From Pristionchus mayeri (lineage: Eukaryota > Nematoda > Chromadorea > Rhabditida > Neodiplogasteridae), in the NCBI GenBank assembly GCA_036245805.1, contig BTRK01000003.1, positions 16,408,464 through 16,472,463 on the forward strand: 64,000 bases of DNA, in the 5' to 3' direction. Position 1 is the stretch's first letter. The number at the start of each line of letters is the position of its first letter. Shown one piece after another: positions 47,843-59,063 of this stretch. A model generated the notes under the pieces. That model saw only the letters and a program-made list of their open reading frames with translations. It ran no database searches and was not told the DNA's origin. Both the position numbers and the translations under genes were made by a program.

Positions 47843-48542
47843 CCAGCCTATCAGATTGATCAGATTTATCGCCGCACTTTTGCAATCCTAGAACTATAAC
47901 TCTTGCAAGTGGCGATTGTGACGAAATGACATCATATCGATTGAGAAAGTGTAGGCATCTGTGAATTAAAGCTCAAGAATTGATTCGGAAAATGTGCACG
48001 TCAATCACATTAATTGTGGATATTGGAGAGGTTAATATTTCGGTGAATAAAATCGAAAATCAAATTCCTTGTGTGGTTCGGCAAGTGACAACTAGATACC
48101 AGATGGGGCACATAGTGAACGGAGGAGAGATTTAAACATTAGGGCGTAAAACAGGGAGAAAGTCAGGAAAGGAGAGAGCGCCATTTCAAGCCCTCTAGAT
48201 CGTTCTTACCGTGCGTTGCGTTCGCGTGCGGTTGGGGCGTTCACTCTTTGTCAGCGCTAAGAAGTACTTTTACATATTTTTACATTTTACATATTGTTGT
48301 TTCACAATGTTTACGAGTTGTTGCGAATTGGTTCATGCTTTGAGTTGAGATGCCCGTTCATTGCTTTGACCTCCGATTCAACTCGATTGATCATATCGCT
48401 GCAGAATGAAGACTGGTGCGCTGAACGAAACTTTTTTTTAAAATTTAAAATTTATTATTCAGCGAATATGCAATCTCAGAGGATCGTAGAGTTCTCATAT
48501 TCACTAAGGTGAGAATTTTGTTCAGTTATCGACCATAACTGG

Positions 48543-48793
48543 TTTAAAGCGGGACTATCAGCAAAATTAGCCAGGAAAAACCGACAACGTTTTTTCGAGA
48601 CAATCGTAAACATCAAATCATTTTCGAAATTTTGAAATCTCTATTCAGAACTGAGTTTTGGTTCAATTTAAGCATTCAAAGTTGACCCTGACGCACAGGC
48701 AACGAGTGAGAGAGGACGCGATTTGAAGAGAGTTCTTTCCCTATTTGAAACATATTTCAACCAGGCTCGTTTTTGCTGATAATCCTGCTTTAA
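48543..48793. mobile_element. TTAAAGC MITE, complete copy 1
   Basis: Inverted ends TTTAAAGCGGGACTATCAGC and its inverse flank an inner block TTGACCCTGACGCACAGGC shared with copy 2. Confidence 0.8.
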
Positions 48794-49101
48794 TTGTGAT
48801 ATAGCGAGAAATTCAAAAAAATGGAATTTTACTCCTAAAAATACAACGTTCGAGCAATTAGGTCTCTTACATTGCGGTCTATACTTGTACGAAATATTTT
48901 TACAGGCCGGTGAAGATCTCATTCATCGAGTGGTGCTTACATTGAGCCTGAACGACGAACATAAGGTGAATATCTTTGAGACCTTGAAATTGACGAATCT
49001 TTAAGAACAGCCAGGTTTGACACCCTTGAAAATATAAATGAAGAACTTGTAATAAAGTAAGTAAAGTAACGTCGTAAAGTCTTTGGTCCAATTAATGGAA
49101 T

Positions 49102-52100
49102 ATGACCAAAGACGAAATGATCACTTCTCATATTCAAGAGTACGACATCGCATGCGAAGAGGGACTTCGCCGCAACTCGATTAGAATCGACGCAATTCTA
49201 CATCAGCACGTTTTCAGGGATGCTGCTCCTAATTGCACGATGGTGAGTGCAGCATCTAACCAATAGTATAGACATCCTTCTCATTTAATTGCGCAGCTCA
49301 TTTCCAAGATTTTATAGTACCCACTATATATGTGATGTTTTTAGTATCCTGATAACTTGGACACTACGGAGCATGGGACATTTCATCTTCAAATTAAGCT
49401 CATATATGGCAGGTATACTATCAGGATGTAATAATATATTTTAAAACATAAGTCACCTTAAATAACGTAAGAAGCTCTATCGTTCATTGAATATTGACAT
49501 CAAATAATTCGCATTTTAAGTGGCACGCTTCCCTCCCCGTCCTTAGTTATGATCCGCACTGCTATCATATCGATAGATGTGGATGAGGAGAGAGAGGCGA
49601 GACCTCCAATCTGCAAAGAGGTATTATTCATTTTATGGCACTTCTTTGGTTTCCGGCCGCCTCTTCAAATAACCCGCTCATTTTTAGGTAATCCTATCCG
49701 ATTGTCGGTTGCGCAATCTCACATTGATTAGCGGTAATGGAAAATGAGAGGGGTTTGGCCAGAATTCAAAGAAGTGCCTTTTTATTTTAAATCATTAAAA
49801 TACGAGGTTTGCTTAACCTGCTAGCCAGAAATCATAGAACGCGTAAACACTTTTACAACAGGCTCTGGAATTGTGTTCCAACTTTTTCCTGGCGTTCTTC
49901 AATTCGACTATGCACGAGAAGGAAACCGGAGAATACAGACTAGAGGTTAGCGTTTAATGTGGGGGTTGGCGGTGGCTTTATCACAGGTCTTCTGAGAGAT
50001 CGTAGGTACCATTTGACAAAAAATTCAAACAGCTTGAATCCAAAAAGCATTGAAGGGGTGGATACCCCAAAGTTCAAAGAACTTTGATTTCAAGTTACAA
50101 GGCCGTAAATTATAAACAACCTAAAAGCCGGTTCTCGAAATTTCGAAATTTCAAAAAATCATATGATCCTTCAAAGTTGACGAAAAAGGTCATTCAAAAA
50201 AGCATTTTGTTCGTCTTCGCAAGAGGAATATTTATAGTGTTGGACCCTTAAAGAAGGGCAAAATCTTGAAGAAGGGCAAACCCCTTGAAGAAGGGCAAAA
50301 TTCTCTTGTGAACGTGCTTCATTTCGAAGAAGTCGGCCTACTTTAGTGCGCACACAAGTTGATCAACTGCAAAGTATTAACGATTGTTTTCATTTCGACA
50401 AAAAGGATTGCAATTGATGAATTTGCGAGTTTACCAACTTGTCGAAATGTTCCAATCTCGGAATTGCACGGCGCAAAGGATCCAACAAAGCTCGTTTGCA
50501 TCCCCCTTGAAATGTATGCGCATAACAGAGGTCTTCTGAGAAAATTCATGAAATCCAGACCCCCGTTTGACAAAAAATTCAAACAGCTTGAATCCAAAAC
50601 GCATTGAAGGGGTGGATACCCCAAAAGTCATGGAACTTTGATTTCAAGTTACAAGGCCGTAAATTATAAACAACCTAAAAGCCGGCTCTCGAAATTTCGA
50701 AATTTCAAAAAATCATATGATCCTTCAATGTTGACGAAAAAGGTCGTTCAAAAAAGAATTTTGTTCGTCTTCGCGAGAGGAATAATTATTGTGTTTTTCG
50801 AAAAAAAATCATCGAAGTTTTCGTTGGTTTTCGAGGGAAATCCAGATTTTTCAGAATAAAATATTGGCACTCCTGCAGAAGCCCAGTCCGAGGTACCAAT
50901 AGTGGTGTCAGGAGTTGACCCCATTAATATAAGTCGTACCTTGAGACTGTCGAACCCTTACACATGTTTGGTTTGTCATACTGCTTAGCCTGCACGCGGA
51001 GGGAAGCCGCGAAAAAAAAATTTGGGGTCAGGCATAATTCCAGCAGACACTTGAAAAGACGCTAATACAGCTACAGGATTGAGAATTTAGGCTAAAATTT
51101 TCCTTAGTATGTCTGATAGTTCTGCAGTCTTAGGGTATGGCTTACCTGCTTGGGCTCTACTTCCGATACCATTAACTACTATTGGTACCCCGATCTGGGC
51201 TTCTGCAGGAGTGCCAAAATATTTTCTCTGGAAATGTGAGACATTACTAGGAAATAAGCAAATTGGTTTTCATCGGAGCGCTGATAAAGCCTGCATATGA
51301 AAATTGCAAATAGTTGAAATTTAGCAAATAGTTGAATGGGGTCAACTCCTGACACCACTATTGGTACCTCGGACTGGGCTTCTGCAGGAGTGCCAATATT
51401 TTATTCTGAAAAATCTGGATTTCCCTCGAAAACCAACGAAAACTTCGATGATTTTTTTTCGAAAAACACAATAATTATTCCTCTCGCGAAGACGAACAAA
51501 ATTCTTTTTTGAACGACCTTTTTCGTCAACATTGAAGGATCATATGATTTTTTGAAATTTCGAAATTTCGAGAGCCGGCTTTTAGGTTGTTTATAATTTA
51601 CGGCCTTGTAACTTGAAATCAAAGTTCCTTGACCTTTGGGGTATCCACCCCTTCAATGCGTTTTGGATTCAAGCTGTTTGAATTTTTTGTCAAACGGGGG
51701 TCTGGATTTCATGAATTTTCTCAGAAGACCTCTGTTATGCGCATACATTTCAAGGGGGATGCAAACGAGCTTTGTTGGATCCTTTGCGCCGTGCAATTCC
51801 GAGATTGGAACATTTCGACAAGTTGGTAAACTCGCAAATTCATCAATTGCAATCCTTTTTGTCAAAATGAAAACAATCGTTAATACTTTGCAGTTGATCA
51901 ACTTGTGTGCGCACTAAAGTAGGCCGACTTCTTCGAAATGAAGCACGTTCACAAGAGAATTTTGCCCTTCTTCAAGGATCTTGAGCTATCGGAAGATTCT
52001 TATTCAAGGGTTGAAGAGCTGAAGAAAGTGTTGGAATTCGCACCAAGATGCTTTGATAAACACCAACTCGCGGTACGAGCATTTATTGCTTGGATTACAT

Positions 52101-52652
52101 ATTTTTTGAAAATTAAATTAATGAGTTTTTACAAGTCAAAAACCTAATTAAAGTGCCTTATCTTCGATCGGTGCAAATCTTCGAGTGAACTGGCGGATGT
52201 CTCATCGAGCCAGCCCAGCTTCGTGGCAGAGCATATGGAAAGATTTCTCGAGGTTTTTTTATTATCTTTAAATCAGGACTCTCATCAAAAACGTGCCAGG
52301 TTGAAATATATTTTAAATAGGGAGAGAACTCTCTTCAAGTCGCGTGCTCTCTCACTAGTTGCCTGTGCGTCAGGGTCAATTGTTGAATGCTTTAATGAAA
52401 CCATATCTCAATTCTGAATAGAGATTTGAAAATCGGAATTTCCGAAATGGGATACGGTGTACGATTGCATCAAAATTACATTGTCAGTTTGTCCTGGCTA
52501 GTTTTGCTGATAGTCCCGCTTTAAGCGCAATATCGATTACCGGAAAAATGCAATAATATATATAGGAGCTGCAAGAAAAGCAAAATGAGGAACAACGGGG
52601 AAGGAAGTTGTCGAGGAAGGAAGTTGGAAGTTGTAGGTCAATGGAGCAATAA
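49102..52652 (+). CDS. Protein of unknown function, 242 aa, seven exons
   Basis: Exons 49102-49242, 49345-49412, 49521-49620, 49862-49945, 51923-52072, 52154-52252 and 52566-52652 join in phase. Four acceptors lack the usual pyrimidine-CAG (TTTTAAG, ATTAAAG, AAGTAG, TATATAG), so details may shift. The protein is acidic and helical in the N-terminal part, with an ALELCSNFFLAFF patch. A later segment reads MKHVHKRILPFFKDLELSED, and the C terminus is basic. No domain recognised. Intron 4 (1977 bases) holds a palindrome whose right arm includes the first 55 bases of exon 5. The last intron is mostly a MITE. Confidence 0.5.
50015..50243 (+). repeat. Extra direct copy of the palindrome arm
   Basis: About 220 bases repeat the segment 50567-50790, with small differences (GCCGGTTCTCG against GCCGGCTCTCG). 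Just after it, three GAAGAAGGGCAAA units occur in tandem at about 50252-50300. Confidence 0.8.
50283..50925 (+). repeat. Left arm of the 643-base palindrome
   Basis: Mirror of 51335-51977 (paired positions sum to 102260), with only a few mismatches. The spacer of 409 bases contains a third inverted copy of a 40-base end block (GCTTCTGCAGGAGTGCC). Confidence 0.9.
51335..51977 (-). repeat. Right arm of the 643-base palindrome
   Basis: Its outer end (51923-51977) is coding sequence of exon 5 of the surrounding gene, which therefore exists a second time, inverted, at 50283-50337. Confidence 0.9.
52267..52524. mobile_element. TTAAAGC MITE, complete copy 2, inverted
   Basis: Same element as 48543-48793 in the opposite direction. 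It makes up most of the last intron of the surrounding gene. Confidence 0.8.
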
Positions 52653-53256
52653 TGACGAGGATAGATATTCAAACTTTGGGGCAGACGAATGGGCAACGAA
52701 TGATTCAGTTTATTACCAATAAACCTAGCGAATGTAGCTTCGATCATTAACATGACGATCTTCTCGCTCTAATTGCATTACATTTTGATGTTTGATTTGT
52801 TTACTAGATATTTTCTCGATTGTTTCATATGCAGATTGAATAAATTTTGGTTACAACTACATATTTTATCAATTACCTTGATTACGTGCAATCTTCGCCT
52901 GTGGATATACCCACTACCAGAGTTGTTAGTGTGAATCCATTGAAATCTTTCTCACCAGTTATTGTCCTTACATTTCGAAAATATGAGAGGTATTATAAAT
53001 TAATTGTTACCGAAAATTCGATGCTAGAAAACATCCATGTGAATTCCCTTCATTTAACACAATCTCCGCCCCTGGGTATACCATCCTATGGCATATGATG
53101 CCAACCACTTCCAACGTCCTCGGTGGTTGCCCATTGATTCCTTATTATCTGTGCTCCTGGGTTCGGAAGGGCATATAGCCTGGAATCATCACATTCAAGC
53201 ATCTGATCCTTCATTCTTCTCTGCTTCCTCGGTCTCGAGTAGTTCCTTTTCCAATC

Positions 53257-56200
53257 ATGTCCCACTATCACGATGACTCTTCTTCCGATGAGGAAGCCTA
53301 CAAAATTATCGGTGAGTATTTCTCCCTTCACATTCCATTATCACAATGTTCATTTACCCAACGTCATCCAACACAAGTTATTTGAGAATTTCTGCTCACA
53401 CACTATGATCCTGACCTAGTGAATAAACAAAATTTTAAAAAAATACTATTTCCTTATTTACTAGAATTTTTAGGGGAAACGGGCACGATTAATGAAACTC
53501 GTCAACCAATCGACAAAGGATGGGAGAACGTGACCGTCGAGGATTTAGTGAATGAGGTGAGCGATGAGTTACAGTAGGTCTCAGAATTCAGTAGTATATA
53601 TAATTCCACAGTGCAACATTCCGAAAGTATCAGGTTGTCAGGAAAGTAATTGTAAATTTTCGAATTTTCGATTATGAGAAACCCCGTCCTTTGTTTCCTC
53701 CCGACTATCATATTGATGTGTATACTAGTTGAAATATATCAATGCAGCGTTGCTCTGATATCATTTTGGCCTAGCAATCCAGGGAGAACTAAGATATGGC
53801 AAATTTTATGTCATTTGCGGAAAGTACGACATACGCACATCTCAATACAACATATCAACCTGATCTGTAACGAACGGCCTTTCTGAAAATTAAGTCATTA
53901 GTGATATGAAATGTTATAGCCATTATTCGACCCAAAATACGAGATGCGAAAAATATTTTCAGAAAATTTTCAGAAAAATAAAGTATTAGGAAGCAGCGCT
54001 GGGTAGGGCATCTGCTGTTTTACAATTTGCATACTTCAGGGTCCGACATCCTTGAGTTTTCGCAAAAATACATGAATTAATCCTGATCTCAATAGAATCG
54101 CCCCATTTCCAGTTCTTTGATATGAAGAGATGTAAACCAGATTATCGACTCATGTGAGTGGGTAGTTCATTGAAAGCAAATTGCGCATCATCCCGATCCC
54201 CCATATCACATTACAGGACCACTACGAAACTCGTGATTTTCCACACATTATTTTTAAAAGTTGCGAATTTCATTTTAATCACGGTTCTAAACGATTGCTA
54301 GTAAATACAAACTAAGAAAAACTATTTTTTGAGCGACTTACGCTTCGAATAAAGAATAGATATTTAAATAATTTTAAAAATCGTCCTCCGAAAATCGAAT
54401 GAAAATTGAAAGTTTTGCTCTATTTTAGATACCACTAATGATATCTGTTTACTGAATTTTTAAAAAAATAACCGTACATCCATCTCTTCTTGGGTTTCTA
54501 TCAGGTTGTCAGGAAAGTAATTGTAGATTTTCGAATTTTCGATTCTGAGAAACCGCGTCCATTGTTTCCTCCCGACTATCATATTGATGTGCATAGTAGT
54601 TGAGTCCTTGGATACTCTTTTCATCGCACATTGGTTCAAGTCTTTCCATTTGGTAATGAGGATACAGGTTGAAGTCGAAAATATATCAATACAGAGTTGA
54701 TCTGATATCATTTTGGCCTAGCAATCCAGGGAGAACTAAGATATGAGAAATTGTATGTTATTTGCGAGAAGTACGACATATGCACATCACAATACAACAT
54801 ATCACTCTGATCAGTAACGAAAGGCCTATCTGAAAATTCAGTCATTAGTGACATTGCCCGTTACGGAAAGTCCTCATAAATGCTTGAACTGTGCCTGTAC
54901 CCGTAACATTAAACTTATGGAAGCCAAATGCAGTAACCCTAAAAGCACCTTTCTTGCTCAGCTTAAAATTGTATTTATATGTGTTTGCAATACGTCTATC
55001 AAAACATGCAGCTTTCACTACCCTGAAGCTGAAATTTGAACGTCGAAATTCGACTATATGTCAACTTCCTGATTCCAGCATTGGTGAAAAGTCCCCACTT
55101 TTGTGGTTACATGTTAGAGCTACTCATTATCTACCAGTATTCGGCTAGGCCAAGCCAGGGGATATCTCACTTTTGAGGAAATGTATTCCTTCTCCGTACA
55201 CCAAAAGACGAAATTTTGGCTATATTGGTCTTTATTCAACAATCCTGAAAATCCATGTTTTCGAAATGTAGAAAAGGCTAAAGTAGAAATGTTTCTCAGT
55301 AATACGTAGCTCCATAGTGTATCATGGAAGCGCATTTATGGAGAAGACAGTCTGAATAATCATCGAAGCAGGAAACATTATCGCTTAAGAAGTGCTAACT
55401 CGGTGGGACTTGAATTAAATGGTGTGCTAATCGTGCTATGCTGAGGCAAGAATGGCTTTAGGCCTAATTTTTGAAAGAACTGCGAATGGGCTTCTAACTG
55501 CACTATATGAAAAGTTACAGCCATTATTCCCCTCAAAATACGAGAGGCGACAGATATTTTCAGAAAATAGAGAAAATGTCACATATGGTAAAACTTGAAT
55601 TTTTCGGAAACCCAAAAAGCATGAAGCGATTTGAACACATGCATATATTGGCCAACTCAACCCCTAATATGCACTAAAACGCTAGCTTGAGATCTTTAAC
55701 GAATTTGATTTTACGATGGTTCAAACATCAAGGTCCAAATCTACAATTACTTTCCTGACAGCCTAATACATATACATCGTTCGATACCCCCTCCATTGCA
55801 AGGGTTCTAAACGTTTTCTATAGAAAAAGCTAGAAAATGTATGTCGCGTCTAATCATGAGAATTTATCAGCTTGATTGCAGCTTCACAACAGCTCCGACA
55901 GTATGCTCGGAAATGGTGTCCACCTTAGAAGACTGGAGTTTCCAGTGGAGAGCTACGATAAGCAGCACAATAAAACACAAGAAATAGCGATATGCACTGA
56001 AAAAGTTGCCGCTAATCAAGCACAAACCGTGAGTCCCATTCTTATGAACCATTGATGAATTTACAATCGTTTGATGATTTCACTAGGTCAGAAGAGAACT
56101 AATTCGTAATGCCGCCTTTGACAGATCAATGGTGTGATAACACAATTTTCAGGAAAGTCACTGCAACCTGCTGAAAGTGAAGCAAGACGTCAGAAAGAAG

Positions 56201-57179
56201 ACGGAAATGCTGATGAAAGATAATGAAGAGATGCAAAGACAGATTGAGGTGTGTATTACATCACTGAGGATTTCAAATCAATTTTAATCTTAAAAGCCAG
56301 CAAACAAGATCAAGTAATTGTTTCAGGACTATGAGAATCGTGCATTGAAGTGCGAAGAAAGGATTGGGCTGATGAACGAATTTGTGGCCAAGAAATGCAT
56401 TGAAGAGTTCGAGAAGAATCGGGAAATTGCGAGACTCGCAGAAATGGTCCAGACTCTGGAGATTGCGAATGTGAGCTTTTATATGTGGTCTTAAAATCGA
56501 GTCAACGATCGGATCGTTGTCGCTAATTCTGATTGGAAAGAATGCAAAGTTCCGTTTTTCACAATCGTGTGTAACATATAACTGTAAAAATATTGCATAT
56601 GTACAATAATTATTTCAGGAGAATGTATGTGTCCAAATGAATGATCAAATTCTGGAGAATTCCGAAAAGGCGTTGAAGAAACTTCTTGAAGATACTGATA
56701 GTGATACGGTTAGTGAGCTGATGTGGGAACCTAAATGCACAAATACGAATTCGAATTTTTCAATGCGTTCACTCATAATTTTCATTTTGATAAAAAATCT
56801 AACTTCATCTATTCAGGCTACTCTGAAATGGCATAAGTATCTTCTCCATCAAGAAGTCGCTGAAATGCGGAAAGAGAGAGGGAGACTAACGGGAGTGGAA
56901 ATGGAGGATACGAACGAGGTTTGCCACTTGATGATTTCCAATTTAAAAAGGGATAATAAGTTTTATCAGTTTAGCACTCGTCACTTTTATATTCATCAGT
57001 AAAATTTTATTAAAAAATGAAAAAAATGAAGATACACCCTGCCATAATTTTATTGACAAAAAAATACATTTCAATGAAATATTATGTAAGTCAAACGAAA
57101 ATTTCAGATGGGAAATTTTGATCTCAACGACACACTCACCGAGGCATTCTTCTATCAGCTGGATGACAGATCGTCGTGA
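53257..57179 (+). CDS. Coiled-coil protein, 262 aa, eight exons (paralogue 2)
   Basis: Exons 53257-53311, 53474-53556, 55882-56028, 56153-56248, 56327-56470, 56619-56708, 56817-56918 and 57108-57179 join in phase. The N terminus is acidic and serine-rich (DDSSSDEE). From about residue 95 the protein is E/K-rich coiled coil (KQDVRKKTEMLMKDNEEM). Exon 5 encodes 48 residues, exactly as exon 6 of the 23.2-kb gene, with shared KCIE, EKN and EIARL. The later exons are also similar in size. Exon 3 is the least certain: it is open, phase 0 at both ends and has TTGCAG/GTGAGT sites, but has low similarity to its counterpart. A 2.3-kb intron after exon 2 holds transposon copies. Function unknown. Confidence 0.65.
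53629..53980. mobile_element. Partial copy of a GTTGTCAGGAAAG element
   Basis: The first 90 bases and two later blocks match the longer element at 54.5 kb. A stretch of about 80 bases near 53725 is deleted and the right end is not found. Confidence 0.65.
54499..55769. mobile_element. Tc1/mariner-size element, about 1.27 kb, decayed
   Basis: TCAGGTTGTCAGGAAAGTAA at the left is matched by the inverted TTACTTTCCTGACAGCC at the right, flanked by TA. No long frame remains. It lies in intron 2 of the coiled-coil gene. Confidence 0.7.
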
Positions 57180-59063
57180 AGTGTCATAAATCTAGGGGAT
57201 TTGACGGAAATCTCTTTTTTCTGAACATGCAACAGTGTCCAAATTTTCGTACATTTCCATTGTAATGAGCAAATAATTTCATCATAAAATTGTACATCTT
57301 CTTCCTATGAAGGAGGAAAAGTAGACGAGTTGCACCACCAGCGATCACTTCTGTCTCGCCCGCTCTCTCTCGCACTCCCTCCCTTTCCCCTCAATCTCCT
57401 CCCCTCTCACTCTCCCCCTCCTCTCCTTCCCTCCCCTCTCTCAATCACGCTCGTGCACGCCAACTCGAATGACAACAGTAATAAACTTTAGTGACTCTCG
57501 CTGTTTGTTGTTCCTGGAATACATGCATACTTTTTATGGTCGGGTAGCGGCTCACTTCGGAATGGAAAGCATGGAGAGTAATTGGCTCGCTCTCATCATT
57601 CCATGTACTCTATCGCCGGTCAGAGTGAGTGATAGAGCATGCAGAATGAGGAGAATCGGTCGATTGGTCGACGCATGGAAGAGAGGGTGAAATGGGAATC
57701 TGCTCTTCCGGTGAGAGGATGCATATCAACACGTGCTGCTCTATGCAAATACACTAGTACGGAGTGTGTTTTTGCTGTTAGAGAGTGAATTCAGCCTTTG
57801 TCCCTTCGACCATCACTTTTCTGCACAGGGGCTTTGCATCATTGCAAAAACTGATTATGCAGCTCCATCCGCGTTCTATCCAATGACCTACTTCGTTGTC
57901 TGAATGCGCATGGGCAGGCACTCAACGACCTTTCCTCATTAGAAGGGGTCAATGCTTCTCGATGGGATCTACATCTGATTCACCTTACATTAGGTTGCCT
58001 CAGTGGAAGGGGGCGGGCTCACCTCGAGGCCACTTAATTTACGTGCAATAGAAGGTGTTACCCGGAAGAATCACTTCTTTACCTCCGTCCTTTCCATATC
58101 ATTTACTTTTTGTTCTCTCTGCTGTCTAGGGTCAATTTCTCAATTGCCTATGAATTTCCAACGAAGATCGGATCCATTTTCCTTACGTTTCTCTGCCTCC
58201 GAAAGTCCCAATCGCTTCTCTATTACTCTCATTTGAGACCTTTGTGATTGTAAAGATGTCAACAAATGGATCAGAATAGAACTAGTATGGGATCAAGCGG
58301 GGGCGGGCACAGATGAAGTTGCTTTCTTCTTCTTCCAAACAGCTGAACAATCGGGGAAACACAACTTCCTGAACTCCATCGTACCATCCCTGCCCCTCAT
58401 CCTCTTCTTTCTCCCTCTCCCTCCGTATCTGTTCGATTGAACATTTGTGATTTTTCCATTTCTAGGTGCAGTCATTTTCTGGGTTATTCCACTTGAATAG
58501 GACAGTAAGTTTTTTCGATTGTAATTATTTTTTTAAAAAATTTCCGGTACTTCCTTGGCTTCTAGCCCACCATCTCCTCTGATTCCCCGCCGATCTCTGA
58601 TTTTTTTGTCATATTTAACGGCAGGGATGGAAATGATAGTTAGAAACCAAAGACGCGCCGAAATTCCTCCTTTGCTGTTACGAGATGCGCCGAAATATCA
58701 TAAAATGCTCGATCCTATTTTTCTTCATTGCGATGTATTGTCCTTCGGAATACGTTTTCGACAGGAAAGTTCAAACTTCCAATTACACCATCTTGTTCGG
58801 ACAGTTACATTCATCGATTGTTGATTTCATTTATTATTTAATCTTGATCGTCAAATTCCTTCTCCGGGAAGTATTGTCCTTCGGGATAACCATTCCCTCT
58901 CCCTCGATCCTCCCCCGTTTGCAGTTAGAGTCAGAGAGATAGAATCCCAGCAGTGATTCTATCTTTCTGACTCTTTTTATTTCCCTCTCTCTTCACTCGT
59001 TGATAAAACATTGGTTTGAACTATCCTCTGAACAGGTCCGATCCTCCCCATTCAGTTCGATAA
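57180..59063. other. Intergenic, pyrimidine-rich, no gene recognised
   Basis: A C/T-rich tract lies at 57360-57450. Open frames at 57469, 58003, 58293 and 58555 are short and without support. A hairpin-family member lies at 57580-57665. Confidence 0.35.
57580..57665. repeat. Imperfect hairpin, family member E
   Basis: ATTCCATGTACTCTATC faces GATAGAGCATGCAGAAT, and the outer ATTGGC...CGATTGG ends also pair. Confidence 0.65.
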
